From positions 62,001-126,000 of the forward strand of contig VFHL01000005.1 in the NCBI GenBank assembly GCA_009392005.1: DNA of 64,000 nucleotides, read 5' to 3'. Below, in pieces: positions 40,791 to 51,290 of this stretch. The DNA comes from SAR202 cluster bacterium. Lineage in GTDB: Bacteria > Chloroflexota > Dehalococcoidia > UBA6926 > VFHL01. The position numbers and the translations under genes were made by a program. How positions within the stretch are numbered: position 1 is the first letter of the stretch; every line of letters begins with the position of its first letter. Under the pieces are notes generated by a model that saw nothing but the letters and a program-made list of their open reading frames with translations, searched no databases and had not been told where the DNA came from.

Positions 40791-40862
40791 TTTGTGTCTC
40801 ATCATGAATGGATGGATAAAATTATTGTGAAAAAAGAAGATTCAATTAACAAGGAGTCGAGT

Positions 40863-43800
40863 GTGAAAAGGAATAGTTTCGAACATCTTTTCGCACCTAA
40901 AGGACTATATCGTTCGGCTTATGAACATGATTCGTGTGGCACTGGTTTTGTTGCACGGATATCTGGTGAGCCTTCTCATGATATTGTTGCAATGGCTGTT
41001 GAAGCAGTGATTAACTTGACTCATAGAGGGGCTGTTTCATCGGACGCTAAAACTGGCGATGGAGCGGGGATTCAGACACAAATACCCCGAAAGCTTTTCA
41101 CGCGTGAAGCGAAGAAAATGGGGATTGATTTAACTGATAAAGACTTACTAGGTGTTGCGATGGTTTTCCTGCCTAACCAGGATGAAAAACTGCAACAACG
41201 GTGTGTTGAAATCATTGAAGAGTCAGTGGCAGATTATAATTTGAATCTAATTGGCTGGCGGGTTGTACCAGTGAATCGTTCCGTTCTTGGGGATCAAGCT
41301 CTGGAAACTTGTCCTGACATACGTCAAGCGTTAATAGTTCCAAATTCTGACTTAGATTCCGTGTCGTACGAACGCGCATTGTATTTCGCCCGGAAAAAGA
41401 TTGAAAGAATTGCGATAGCAGAACAAATTGCGGATCTCTATATACCTTCGATGTCCCAGTATTCTTTGGTCTATAAGGGGTTATTTGTTGCGCCTCAGCT
41501 TAAGGGGTTTTACGAAGATTTGACTGATCCAGATTTTGAATCATCTTTAGCACTTTTCCACCAGCGATATTCAACGAATACCTTTCCCACTTGGGATCGT
41601 GCTCAACCGATGAGATATCTGGGCCATAATGGTGAGATAAACACTATTCAGGGTAATCGTAATTGGTTGCGTGCTCGCGAGCCTGAATTGAGCTCGCCGT
41701 TACTGAGCGAAAACATTGACATTTTGAAACCAGTGACGTTTGACGAGACGAGTGATTCAGGCAGTTTGGACCATGCTCTAGAGTTACTTGTGATGTCGGG
41801 ACGTGACGTCTTGCATTCGATGATGATGCTTATCCCAGAGCCATGGGAAAATATGCCTAATATGGATCCTGCTTTGAAAGCTTTTTACGAATACCACGCG
41901 AGTTTAGTGGAACCATGGGATGGGCCGGCTGCTATCAGCTTTACTGACGGGCGTATCGCTGGCGCTATTTTGGATCGAAATGGATTGCGGCCTGCTCGCT
42001 ACAAAGTTACAAGGGATGGCCTTGTAATCATGGCCTCCGAAGTTGGGGTTGTTGATATTCCTGATAACGAAGTGATCGAGAAGGGCCAATTGGGACCGGG
42101 TCAAATGATTGCTGTTGATACAGCCAATCAACAGTTCCTAAGAAATGAAGATATTAAGAATTCTGCGGCGCACCGCCAACCATACGCTCAATGGGTTGGT
42201 CAGCACCAGGTAAAACTAGAAAGCCAAGCAGATCAACAGATCGATGGTGTTAAAGAAACCCAAGGTAGCGAGGCACTTTCTTTAGAACCTGTCCAAAGAA
42301 GGCAGATGTTTGGCTACACTGCTGAAGAGTTAAACATGGTTATTAAACCGATGATTTTGGAAGGAAAAGATGCGACATTTTCAATGGGTGATGATACGCC
42401 CTTAGCAGCTTTATCTTCGCTAGAGCCAATAACGTATAGTTACTTCAAACAAAAGTTTGCTCAGGTCACTAACCCCGCCATAGATAACTTGCGAGAAACT
42501 GTTGTAATGTCTAGCTACAATTTTTTGGGCGCGCGCCGTAGTTTTCTCGAGGAAAAGCCTGATGCGGCCAAACTTATACGTGTTGAGAGTCCGGTGCTCA
42601 CAGATAATGAATTGGCGATGCTCCGTGATCTTTCTGACCCTGCATTTCAATCGATAACCATTCCCATTAATTTCGAGATTTCTGATGGAGCTCTTGGTTT
42701 GCAGAATGGGCTCAGGGATTTGTGTGAGACTGCATTAGAAGCGATTGATTCTGGAAAATCATTAATAATATTGAGTGATCGTGGAACGAACGCTACTCAT
42801 GCTCCTATTCCGATGATGATCGCCGTTGGAAGATTACATCATTTTCTTATTGATCATGGGAAAAGGATGAGGGCGAGCATTATTGCAGAAACAGCCGAAC
42901 CACGTGATATACATCATTACGCCGCTCTTGTCGGGTATGGAGCCAACGCAATCAATCCGTACATGGCGTTTGAGATTGTAACGGAGCTGTTTGAAAAGGA
43001 TGAAATTAAAGATTTTGAAACGCCTCAGCAAGCAATCTTGAAATATAGAACCTCGGCATCAAAAGGCATATTAAAAATTATGTCGAAGATGGGTATTTCT
43101 ACGGTAACAAGTTATAGCGGAGCACAGATTTTCGAGGCGATTGGATTGGATGAAGACATCATTGATCAGTGCTTCAGAGGTACACCATGCCAATTTGGTG
43201 GGATGGGGTTGAACCAATTTGCAGAGGATGTTTTGAAACGCCATTCTAAAGCAATGGATGTACCTAAAACCGGTAAGAAACGACTTGAAGATATAGGTTT
43301 CATAAGATTTCGTCGAAAAGGCGAGTACCACGGGAACAATCCACAAGGTGTTCGTGCTTTGCATGCAGCTGTTTTGAATGGCAATTATGATGATTACAAA
43401 GTGTATTCAGAAATGATTATTAACCGACCGTTGACCTCAATCCGTGATTTAATGGGTTTCAAGAGTGATCGGAAGCCTGTTTCTATTGATGAGGTTGAGT
43501 CTATAGAGTCGTTGCGTCGACATCTAAATACCGGTTCCATGTCTCTCGGGGCCCTCAGTCCGGAAGCTCACGAAACGATTGCGTTAGCGATGAATTCAAT
43601 GGGCGCAGCGAGTGCTACGGGTGAAGGTGGCGAAGATCCGGTTAGATATCGGCCACGGTCTGATGGGCTTAATGGTAGCAGTAAGATCAAACAAGTTGCA
43701 TCTGCGAGATTTGGTGTAACACCTGAATACCTTGCGATGTCAGAAGAGCTTGAGATTAAGATTGCCCAAGGTTCTAAACCTGGTGAGGGTGGGCAATTGC

Positions 43801-45422
43801 CTGGACATAAAGTTGTGACTCATATCGCACATATTCGTCATTCGCAACCAGGAATCACATTGATCTCACCACCTCCGCATCATGACATATATTCGATTGA
43901 AGATCTTGCACAACTGATTTATGACCTTAAGATCGCTAATCCACGCGCATATGTGACCGTTAAACTTGTCTCTGAAGCTGGTGTTGGTACGATTGCTGCG
44001 GGAGTCGCAAAAGGATTTGCAGATAAGATTGTTATAAGCGGGCATGCCGGTGGCACTGGCGCTTCTCCGCTTTCCTCGATTAAGAACGCAGGGACTTCAT
44101 GGGAGTTAGGTGTTGCTGAGACACAACAAGTGCTCGTTATGAACGATCTTCGCGGGCGGGTTAGGTTACGAACAGATGGTGGATTTCAGATTGGTAGAGA
44201 TGTTGTCGTTGCAGCAATGCTTGGCGCCGAAGAATATGGGTTTGGGACTAATGCGCTTATTGCAGCAGGTTGTGAGATGGCGCGGCAGTGTCATCTTGAT
44301 ACTTGTCCTGTTGGCGTTGCGACCCAGAGGGAAGATCTTCGCGGAAAATTTAATGGAACAGTTGAATCCATTGTTCATTACTTCACCTTTGTGGCTCAAG
44401 AAATTCGCGAAACTTTAGCAGACCTTGGGTACAAAAGCCTTGACGATATCATTGGGCGTTCAAATTTATTGACTCCATCTACGAGAGATGACATCGCAGA
44501 AATTGCTCGTACTGTAGACGTTCGTCCCATTATTGCTTTGGCTGATCCGACTGGTTCAAGGCCCATCAAGAATAATCAAAAGAGGAATGATCGTGGAGAG
44601 GTGCCTCTAGACGACCGAATCTTGAAAGATATTCAGCCGACTTTGGATGACAAGAAGCAGTCAAAGTACGAATATAACATTCATAACACAGATAGGACTG
44701 TAGGTGGTCGGGTTGGTGGTGAACTATCAAGGAAGTACGGTTCTGATGGATTGCCCGAAGGTACTGTTGATTTACAGTTCATAGGAACTGCAGGTCAAAG
44801 TTTCGGGGCCTGGTGTGCTAACGGCATGCGATTGACTCTTGTTGGAGAGGCAAATGATTATGTCGGAAAGGGCCTTGGTGGTGGAGAAGTGATTCTGAAG
44901 CCTTCTCCTGACGCGAATTTCATTGCACATGAAAATTCCATTATGGGTAATACTTGTTTATATGGAGCAACAGGAGGATACCTTTTTGCTGCCGGTCGTG
45001 CTGGAGAGAGATTCTGTGTGCGCGCGAGTGGAGTCCAAGCGGTGGTGGAGGGTGTTGGCGATCATGGATGCGAATATATGACGAGTGGTATTGCCGTAAT
45101 TCTGGGTGAGACCGGTCGCAATTTTGGGGCTGGAATGTCTGGAGGAATGGCTTTTGTCTACGATCCAGAGAAACAATTTCCAAGTAGATATAATCCGGAA
45201 ATTCTCGCTCTTGATCCTCTCGATGACCAAGAGGATATTGCGAAAGTAAAAGATTTGGTTGAACGCCACACTAACTATACTGGATCAATTCGTGGTAAAG
45301 AGATACTGGATAATTGGGACTCAGCTGTAAAGGATTTCTGGAAGGTTATCCCGTTTCAGATCAAGGATCAGGGTATGTCAATTTCTGACGTGTTGAAAAA
45401 GGTTGAAGGGGCTGTTACATAA
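40863..45422 (+). CDS. gltB: Glutamate synthase large subunit
   Basis: This 1519-residue enzyme converts glutamine and 2-oxoglutarate to two glutamates. A short propeptide precedes the amidotransferase nucleophile Cys25 (HDSCGTGFVARI), which becomes residue 1. The [3Fe-4S] cluster reads CEMARQCHLDTC. The FMN domain has GEGGEDPVRYRPRSDG and HAGGTGASPLSSIKNAG. The final beta-helix GXGXG domain runs from about residue 1280. GTG 40863 is chosen because AAGGAG lies 6 bases upstream and gives a normal propeptide; upstream starts at 40794 or 40812 would lengthen it. No gltD lies downstream, so the electron donor is unknown; a ferredoxin-dependent form is possible. Confidence 0.95.
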   Translation: MKRNSFEHLFAPKGLYRSAYEHDSCGTGFVARISGEPSHDIVAMAVEAVINLTHRGAVSSDAKTGDGAGIQTQIPRKLFTREAKKMGIDLTDKDLLGVAMVFLPNQDEKLQQRCVEIIEESVADYNLNLIGWRVVPVNRSVLGDQALETCPDIRQALIVPNSDLDSVSYERALYFARKKIERIAIAEQIADLYIPSMSQYSLVYKGLFVAPQLKGFYEDLTDPDFESSLALFHQRYSTNTFPTWDRAQPMRYLGHNGEINTIQGNRNWLRAREPELSSPLLSENIDILKPVTFDETSDSGSLDHALELLVMSGRDVLHSMMMLIPEPWENMPNMDPALKAFYEYHASLVEPWDGPAAISFTDGRIAGAILDRNGLRPARYKVTRDGLVIMASEVGVVDIPDNEVIEKGQLGPGQMIAVDTANQQFLRNEDIKNSAAHRQPYAQWVGQHQVKLESQADQQIDGVKETQGSEALSLEPVQRRQMFGYTAEELNMVIKPMILEGKDATFSMGDDTPLAALSSLEPITYSYFKQKFAQVTNPAIDNLRETVVMSSYNFLGARRSFLEEKPDAAKLIRVESPVLTDNELAMLRDLSDPAFQSITIPINFEISDGALGLQNGLRDLCETALEAIDSGKSLIILSDRGTNATHAPIPMMIAVGRLHHFLIDHGKRMRASIIAETAEPRDIHHYAALVGYGANAINPYMAFEIVTELFEKDEIKDFETPQQAILKYRTSASKGILKIMSKMGISTVTSYSGAQIFEAIGLDEDIIDQCFRGTPCQFGGMGLNQFAEDVLKRHSKAMDVPKTGKKRLEDIGFIRFRRKGEYHGNNPQGVRALHAAVLNGNYDDYKVYSEMIINRPLTSIRDLMGFKSDRKPVSIDEVESIESLRRHLNTGSMSLGALSPEAHETIALAMNSMGAASATGEGGEDPVRYRPRSDGLNGSSKIKQVASARFGVTPEYLAMSEELEIKIAQGSKPGEGGQLPGHKVVTHIAHIRHSQPGITLISPPPHHDIYSIEDLAQLIYDLKIANPRAYVTVKLVSEAGVGTIAAGVAKGFADKIVISGHAGGTGASPLSSIKNAGTSWELGVAETQQVLVMNDLRGRVRLRTDGGFQIGRDVVVAAMLGAEEYGFGTNALIAAGCEMARQCHLDTCPVGVATQREDLRGKFNGTVESIVHYFTFVAQEIRETLADLGYKSLDDIIGRSNLLTPSTRDDIAEIARTVDVRPIIALADPTGSRPIKNNQKRNDRGEVPLDDRILKDIQPTLDDKKQSKYEYNIHNTDRTVGGRVGGELSRKYGSDGLPEGTVDLQFIGTAGQSFGAWCANGMRLTLVGEANDYVGKGLGGGEVILKPSPDANFIAHENSIMGNTCLYGATGGYLFAAGRAGERFCVRASGVQAVVEGVGDHGCEYMTSGIAVILGETGRNFGAGMSGGMAFVYDPEKQFPSRYNPEILALDPLDDQEDIAKVKDLVERHTNYTGSIRGKEILDNWDSAVKDFWKVIPFQIKDQGMSISDVLKKVEGAVT

Positions 45423-45429
45423 GAACAAA

Positions 45430-45460
45430 AGCAGCCGGTGAATTTTGCTCTTTGGCTGCT
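45430..45460. terminator. Hairpin between gltB and the convergent small gene
   Basis: AGCAGCC (45430-45436) pairs with GGCTGCT (45454-45460) around a 17-base loop. On the minus strand TTTTG follows, so it best fits a terminator of the small minus-strand gene, and weakly one of gltB. Confidence 0.5.
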
Positions 45461-45471
45461 ATTCGGAAAAC

Positions 45472-45699
45472 CTATGTCATTGTTTCGTTTAATTCCTCAC
45501 GCCGCATAAATTCGAGAGCTGCTGCACCGTCTTCCCAGTTGTCGTCGGGCCTCTGCTGGCGTTGGTTCTCCCAACCAAATACTTCATAGCCAAGTACATA
45601 TCGTAGCGAACCTCGAACTGTGTCCTCAGGCCCGCGGGTGCGCATCATCTCCATCGCGCGGTAAATCCACTCGTCAGGTAGTTCAACAGTGACTTTCAT
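45472..45699 (-). CDS. Small ribbon-helix-helix-like protein of unknown function
   Basis: This 75-residue protein starts MKVTVELPDEWIYRAMEMM, which looks like a ribbon-helix-helix strand and helix. WENQRQQRPDDNWEDGAAAL is a polar tail. RHH proteins bind DNA as dimers, but the second helix is not certain. ATG 45699 has GGAGGGG directly upstream, which also contains an ATG at 45711. Function is unknown. It is convergent with gltB. Confidence 0.55.
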   Translation of the reverse strand: MKVTVELPDEWIYRAMEMMRTRGPEDTVRGSLRYVLGYEVFGWENQRQQRPDDNWEDGAAALEFMRREELNETMT

Positions 45700-45781
45700 T
45701 TTCCCCTCCATTTTTGAGGCATATGGATGCTCAGTATATCCTGATTGTATTTATCTTGCCTCACCTTGATGTTAACTGGTT

Positions 45782-46954
45782 TCAGTCATAATCTCTTATT
45801 TCCAGATTATCCATCGCTAAATGAACTAAACTTTCAACATCCAGATCTGCTTCAATTGGTTTAATTTGGGCTTCGTTCGAGCGCGTTACTGGGTGTTTGG
45901 GCACGAATAGTGTACAGCAATCTTGATCTGGCAGTATAGATATGGGATAAGTGCCGATATTCATGGCCTGTTGAATTATTTCAGTTTTGTCCATGCCGAT
46001 TAAGGGTCGGAAGATCGGTTTTTCGGTTACAGAATCGACCACTGTTATATTCTCCAAAGTTTGAGATGCGACTTGTCCAAGACTTTCTCCAGTGATTAAT
46101 GCTTGTGCTTTTTCTTGCAACGCGATTTGTTCAGCGATTCGTACCATGAAACGTCGGTAAAGAACCACTCGATAGGCTGGGGGCGCTGAAACGATAATAT
46201 GTTTTTGTACTTCTGCAAAAGGTACTAAGTATAGACGGGATTGCCCTTGATATTCATTCAGTACTTCTACTAGCTCAATCGCTTTGTCACGTGAAGACCC
46301 GTCTACTAATGGGAACGCATGGAAATGTATAAATACTACTCGACATCCACGTTTCATCATTCTTTGCGCAGCGACTGGTGAGTCGATTCCACCTGACAGC
46401 AGAGTACCAACCTCTCCACCTGTACCCACAGGCAACCCTCCCGCTCCGGGTAGCGGGTCAGAATAAAAATATAATGTGCGAGGGAGAATATCGACATATA
46501 TTGTCAAATCAGGATTTTTCAACGAAACTGAAGTTCCTGTTTCTTCTTGAATAAATTTCCCAAGTTTTGTATTCACTTCCTGTGAAGTTAGAGGGAATTT
46601 TTTATCTGCTCTCTTTGTTGTAATTCTGAAGGAGTCAAAATCTTTATTTTTCGTAACAGTCAGTATTTCTTCCTTTAATTTTTCGAGGTTGTGTGAACCG
46701 CGTTGTGCAAGAGATATCTTCACTATGCCAAACACTTTTCTTAGCGCATCATAGATCAGATCCCAGTTAGCATTTTCGTTTAGTTGAACACCAATTAATC
46801 CCCGTTCAGCCCAAACTTTATCTACATCCATATTACGAGTGACTCGACGTACGTTTCTCACGATGTGATTAATGAAAAAAGAGCGATTTTTCCCCTTTAA
46901 CCCTGCTTCGTGGTATCGAAGGATAGCGTATCGGTTGTAATTGTTAACTGTCAC
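45782..46954 (-). CDS. thiI: tRNA 4-thiouridine synthase ThiI (without rhodanese domain)
   Basis: This 390-residue protein has a ferredoxin-like plus THUMP N-terminus (RYHEAGLKGKNRSFF, VRRVTRNMDV), then the PP-loop TLLSGGIDSPVAAQRMM and the AANH-type sulfur-transfer fold with SLGQVASQTLENI. ThiI uses ATP to activate U8 of tRNA and transfers sulfur to make s4U; it can also serve thiamine synthesis. The C-terminal rhodanese domain (with the Cys456 equivalent) present in E. coli is missing, as in many bacteria; the sequence ends with DQDCCTLFVPKHP. Sulfur delivery must use another protein. Start at GTG 46954. Confidence 0.93.
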   Translation of the reverse strand: MTVNNYNRYAILRYHEAGLKGKNRSFFINHIVRNVRRVTRNMDVDKVWAERGLIGVQLNENANWDLIYDALRKVFGIVKISLAQRGSHNLEKLKEEILTVTKNKDFDSFRITTKRADKKFPLTSQEVNTKLGKFIQEETGTSVSLKNPDLTIYVDILPRTLYFYSDPLPGAGGLPVGTGGEVGTLLSGGIDSPVAAQRMMKRGCRVVFIHFHAFPLVDGSSRDKAIELVEVLNEYQGQSRLYLVPFAEVQKHIIVSAPPAYRVVLYRRFMVRIAEQIALQEKAQALITGESLGQVASQTLENITVVDSVTEKPIFRPLIGMDKTEIIQQAMNIGTYPISILPDQDCCTLFVPKHPVTRSNEAQIKPIEADLDVESLVHLAMDNLEIRDYD

Positions 46955-47023
46955 GAAATCATCCTGTTATTAATCAGCGATTGGTGTTGTGATGTGAGCA
47001 TTGCTTATACCAACAAATGTAAG

Positions 47024-47099
47024 TGGCTCCCCGCGCAGGACTCGAACCTGCAACCTGGCGGTTAACAGCCGCCCGCTCTACCAATTGAGCTAGCGAGGA
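47024..47099 (-). tRNA. tRNA-Asn (anticodon GTT)
   Basis: On the minus strand TCCTCGC (47099-47093) pairs with GCGGGGA (47034-47028). The anticodon stem GGCGG/CCGCC encloses CTGTTAA, so the anticodon is GTT. CCA is encoded. It reads AAC/AAU. It lies between thiI and sbcC. Confidence 0.95.
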
Positions 47100-47295
47100 G
47101 TATGGATGCTGAATTGCCTCAGTAGTTTAGCAAGCCAGATGGATTAGATACAAGGGTAATGGTACTAGCCAGAACAAATCAATTCAATTAAGGCGTGAAA
47201 TGGTTCGATTTCCCCGATTCAGAATTCATGTTCCAAAATCATGTGATCTGCCGGAATTGGGTAGACACACATGGATGATTTGGTATTGTCTATTC

Positions 47296-49866
47296 ATGAT
47301 ACCTGTTCGTGTAGCCTTAGAAAATTTTATGCCGTATAAGGGGATAACAACCCCACTTGAATTGGAGGGTTTGCAACTTGTTTGCCTCTCTGGCGCAAAT
47401 GGCCATGGCAAAAGTGCGTTACTAGACGCCATAACATGGGCGTTGTGGGGCAAATCTCGGGCACGGTCCGACGATGACTTAATACATGCAGGACAGGATG
47501 AGACACAAGTTACGTTGGATTTTATCGCAGGCGGGGATCGTTATCGGGTTATTCGCCGGCATAGAAAGCCGCGGGGGCGCGCTCGTTCAGGGCAGTCTAG
47601 TGTTGATTTACAGATTTCTACTGAATCTGATTTCCGGGTTATTTCTGGTAATACGATGCGAGAAACGAATAAGATTTTGGTCGATTTATTGCAAATGGAA
47701 TACGATACTTTTATAAATAGTGCCTTCTTAATACAAGGTCGGGCTGATTTATTCACCATGGCTACCCCTACCGAGAGAAAGCAGGTATTGAGCGATATTT
47801 TGGGATTGTCCACTTATGATGTACTTGAAGAACGTGCTCGAAATCGAGTACGAGATGCTGAGAATCATCTTCGGGTGAGCGATTTAGCACTTTCCGACAT
47901 GGAAAAGGACTTGGAAAAGCGTGTTCAATTGCAAACAGATAATGATGAACAGCAGATAAAACTACGTGATTTAGAGGACAAACACTCAAAGGCAACTGAT
48001 AAACTTACTGCTCTACAAGAGCGTCGGACGCGACTAGATCTAGTGGAAGAACAAATAGCTGAGACTGTGAACAGAAATACGGCTATTGATGTTATGACTG
48101 AAACTGCGTCAACAGAGCTAAATAATGCGCAAGGTAAATTGGATCGGTATAGTGCAATCTTATCTAAATCTGATGAGGTTTTGGTAGGTTACCACCAATT
48201 ACAAGAAACTAGGCTGCAGTTGCAGGAGCTATCGAAGAAGGCGACACTATTTGTTGATCTGAATTCAAAACGAACTGATTTGCAAAATGCGATTAACAAA
48301 GAAGGTAATGCATTGGAAGTGGAATCGAATCATTTGCAGTCTCAAATTGATGAACTGCGGCAGGAAGCGGACCGAAAAAACTCTATTGAAAAAGATATTG
48401 ATGCTTTTTCGGAATCATTATTGAAAATCGCGAGTGAAGAAGAGAATCTAGATCAAAAGCGGCAGGAATTTCAAGCTGTTGAAACAAACATCAATGTATT
48501 ACTTGAGAAAAATGCCTCTTTAAGAAGCCAAATGGAAGATCTTCGCCAAAAAGTGGATTTACTTGAAGAAGGCGTAACAACATGTCCTATTTGTGGCATG
48601 GAGTTAGACGAACAAGAATTTGCCCAAGTCCGTAATCACTATGAAGTTGAAGGTCAAGAAATGGCGAATAAATTTCGGGAGAACCAAAGGGTTGTCCAAG
48701 AATCAAACAAATCTAACGAGAAACTAAAGTCGCAATTAAGCGAGATAGAATTGAGATTGCGCCAGGAGAGAACCGCGTATGAAAACAATCTTGCTCTTAG
48801 TCGTGAAAGATTAAAGAATGCTCTTGCTGCATCTGTAGGAATTGATGGTTTGTTGGTGCAAAAGGAAAGTTTGGACTCAAAAATTGCGCATCAGAGCTTT
48901 GCGTCGAACCTGAGAAATGATCTCCAAACGCTCTTAACGGAAATAGAGGGAAATGACTATCAGCAAGATGAACACAAAATTTGGCAGGATCGCATCAAGG
49001 AACTTGAGCGATTTGAGGCGCGATTTCGCGAGGTGAATGAGGCGGAGAACGCTCATGTGAGGGAAAAGGAAATTCTTGATTCAACGAAAGAAAGATTGAA
49101 TCAGTTAGAGAAAAATAAGCGAGAAAATAGTGAACGCCTTGTAGACTTGAAAGAGCAAGTGAAGGGGCGTGAAGAATTTCTAACAGAGTTTGAGCTTGCA
49201 AAAAACGCTTTCGATGAAAATAAAGCTGAACTAGATAATGTAACGAAAGATTTGACCCGGATTGGTCTTGAATTAGAACGGTTATCTCGAATAGTTGAAG
49301 AGCAGCGCGAGAAAACTGCTCAAAGAAAGGAATTCGCTCACCAAAGAGATACCTATGCGGAGGTTGCGAAAGCTTTTGGCAAACAAGGAGTTCAGGCTCT
49401 TTTGATTGAGACTGCTTTACCTGAGATTGAAGAAGAAGCAAATAAGCTCCTATCCACAATGACCGAAGGGAAAATGAGTGTGCAGTTAGAGAGTCAAAGG
49501 GAAACGCGTCAAGGACGGATTCAAGAGACTCTAAGTGTGAGCATCGCAGATGAAATGGGTACACGTCCATATGAAATGTACAGCGGTGGTGAAGCCTTCA
49601 GAATAAATTTAGCTCTTCGTATTGGGCTTTCTCGTATACTGACACGTCGTTCAGGAGCCCCACTACCTGTATTGTTCATTGACGAAGGATTTGGGTCGCA
49701 AGATCTCTTGGGTCGTGATCGTATCGTTGATGCCATTAGTTCTATTCAAAATGAATTTCAATTAATCATTGTAATTACTCACATTGATGAATTAAAAGAG
49801 CTATTTCCAAATCGCATTGAGGTTAAGAAGCTAGAGGAAGGCTCAGAATTCACAGTGCACCTATAA
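47296..49866 (+). CDS. sbcC: SbcC/Rad50-type SMC nuclease ATPase
   Basis: This 856-residue protein has Walker A GANGHGKSALLDAI, long coiled coils, and a zinc hook CPICGMELDE near the middle (about residue 430). The C-terminal lobe has GGEAFRINLALRIGLSRIL with the signature motif and LFIDEGFGSQ as Walker B. It forms the Mre11-Rad50-like complex with SbcD for DNA end and hairpin processing. SbcD is not adjacent here, which is unusual. ATG 47296 (MIPVRVALENFMPYKG) matches the family N-terminus; upstream starts at 47200 or 47275 would add an odd extension. The ribosome site is weak. Confidence 0.9.
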   Translation: MIPVRVALENFMPYKGITTPLELEGLQLVCLSGANGHGKSALLDAITWALWGKSRARSDDDLIHAGQDETQVTLDFIAGGDRYRVIRRHRKPRGRARSGQSSVDLQISTESDFRVISGNTMRETNKILVDLLQMEYDTFINSAFLIQGRADLFTMATPTERKQVLSDILGLSTYDVLEERARNRVRDAENHLRVSDLALSDMEKDLEKRVQLQTDNDEQQIKLRDLEDKHSKATDKLTALQERRTRLDLVEEQIAETVNRNTAIDVMTETASTELNNAQGKLDRYSAILSKSDEVLVGYHQLQETRLQLQELSKKATLFVDLNSKRTDLQNAINKEGNALEVESNHLQSQIDELRQEADRKNSIEKDIDAFSESLLKIASEEENLDQKRQEFQAVETNINVLLEKNASLRSQMEDLRQKVDLLEEGVTTCPICGMELDEQEFAQVRNHYEVEGQEMANKFRENQRVVQESNKSNEKLKSQLSEIELRLRQERTAYENNLALSRERLKNALAASVGIDGLLVQKESLDSKIAHQSFASNLRNDLQTLLTEIEGNDYQQDEHKIWQDRIKELERFEARFREVNEAENAHVREKEILDSTKERLNQLEKNKRENSERLVDLKEQVKGREEFLTEFELAKNAFDENKAELDNVTKDLTRIGLELERLSRIVEEQREKTAQRKEFAHQRDTYAEVAKAFGKQGVQALLIETALPEIEEEANKLLSTMTEGKMSVQLESQRETRQGRIQETLSVSIADEMGTRPYEMYSGGEAFRINLALRIGLSRILTRRSGAPLPVLFIDEGFGSQDLLGRDRIVDAISSIQNEFQLIIVITHIDELKELFPNRIEVKKLEEGSEFTVHL

Positions 49867-50018
49867 ATGTTGATGCTTTTGTTACCCTTCTATATCCTAG
49901 GGGAATTAATTTAGTTTTTGTGTGTGCAGGGTTAATTCTGTACTTTTGAATTAATGGATGCGAATGGCGATGCAAAATTTTAAATTGCCTCAACGTATCT
50001 TGGTTTAAAGGAGAAATT

Positions 50019-51290
50019 ATGCAATACCAGGCTCCCAGAGGTACAGTTGATATATTGCCAGAAGATCAGGTCTATTGGGATAGAGTGAAGGCAGCAGCTC
50101 GTGTGGTAACACAGCAATTCGGTTATCGACAGATTGATACACCTACATTTGAAGATGCTGGTTTGTTTGTAAGAGGTGTTGGTGAAGGCACAGATATTGT
50201 TGAGAAAGAGATGTATACGTTTGAAGATCGTGGTGGATCACTAATTACTCTTCGACCAGAAGGTACAGCTTCTGTCTGCCGAGCATATCTCCAGCACGGA
50301 ATGCACGCTCTGCCTCAACCTGTTCGACTATTCTACATAACTCCCATTTTTCGTTATGAGAGACCGCAAGCTGGTCGATTTCGTCAACATTGGCAATTCG
50401 GTTGCGAAGCTATTGGTGATCCAGATCCTGTGGTGGATGCTGAGACGATTCAACTAGCTTGGGCCTATTTTGGTGAATTGGGATTTTCAGATTTGACGTT
50501 GTACGTCAATTCAATTGGATCCCGACAAGGCCGAGAAAAATATCTGGAGAGACTCGTTGATTTTTATAATCCAAAGATGGATTCCATTTGTAATGATTGT
50601 CGTGTCCGTCTGAAAAAAAACCCCCTTCGTTTGTTGGATTGCAAGCAAGAATCATGTCAGCCTTTTATTGAAGATGCTCCGCACGTCACTGACTATCTCG
50701 ATGCTGATTCTCAAGAGCATTTTGATGACGTTAGACGATACTTAGAGTTGTCAGAGATTCCCTTTACTTTGAATCACCGTTTAGTGAGGGGATTAGACTA
50801 TTATGCCCATACTGTTTTCGAGATTTTTCCTAAGCAAGAAGGTTCTCAAAGTGCTATGGCTGGAGGGGGACGTTATGATGGATTGATTGAACAAATCGGT
50901 GGGAACTCTGTTCCTGCAGTGGGATTTGGATCTGGGATAGAACGAGCTGTTCTTGAACTGAAGCAACAAGAAAATCCGGATACGTATTCTGAACAAATTG
51001 ATGCCTTCATCGCATATTTGGGAAGTCCTGCAAAAAATGCTGCAGTTTGGCTCTTGGGAGCGTTGCGTAAGCATAACGTTAGCGCCCAAATCGCGACTGG
51101 TTCTCGTTCTTTAAGGGCCCAACTTCGGACTGCGAATCAAATTAATGCGCGGTTCGCGATCATTATTGGCGATGACGAGTTATCTGGGTCACAAATTGAT
51201 GAAGTAAAACCTGTGGTGCGGGACCTTGCATCAGGGGAACAAAACTCAATGACAGTTGAGGCTTTAATTCAACGAATCTCTATGAAGTGA
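50019..51290 (+). CDS. hisS: Histidyl-tRNA synthetase
   Basis: Class II synthetase charging tRNA-His. The 423-residue protein has APRGTVDILPED, RPEGTASVCRAYLQHG (motif 2) with the histidine loop LVRGLDYYAHTVFEI, and the motif AMAGGGRYDGLIEQIGG. The C-terminal anticodon-binding domain is present (residues 330-423). Zn or Cys residues occur in the insertion domain (NDCRVRLKKNPLRLLDC). ATG 50019 has AAAGGAG upstream. Length is normal. The short leader upstream shows no T-box. Confidence 0.97.
   Translation: MQYQAPRGTVDILPEDQVYWDRVKAAARVVTQQFGYRQIDTPTFEDAGLFVRGVGEGTDIVEKEMYTFEDRGGSLITLRPEGTASVCRAYLQHGMHALPQPVRLFYITPIFRYERPQAGRFRQHWQFGCEAIGDPDPVVDAETIQLAWAYFGELGFSDLTLYVNSIGSRQGREKYLERLVDFYNPKMDSICNDCRVRLKKNPLRLLDCKQESCQPFIEDAPHVTDYLDADSQEHFDDVRRYLELSEIPFTLNHRLVRGLDYYAHTVFEIFPKQEGSQSAMAGGGRYDGLIEQIGGNSVPAVGFGSGIERAVLELKQQENPDTYSEQIDAFIAYLGSPAKNAAVWLLGALRKHNVSAQIATGSRSLRAQLRTANQINARFAIIIGDDELSGSQIDEVKPVVRDLASGEQNSMTVEALIQRISMK

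Noticed and set aside
49867..50018. T-box riboswitch upstream of hisS
   Set aside because: No T-box sequence or terminator/antiterminator pair is visible in the short leader.
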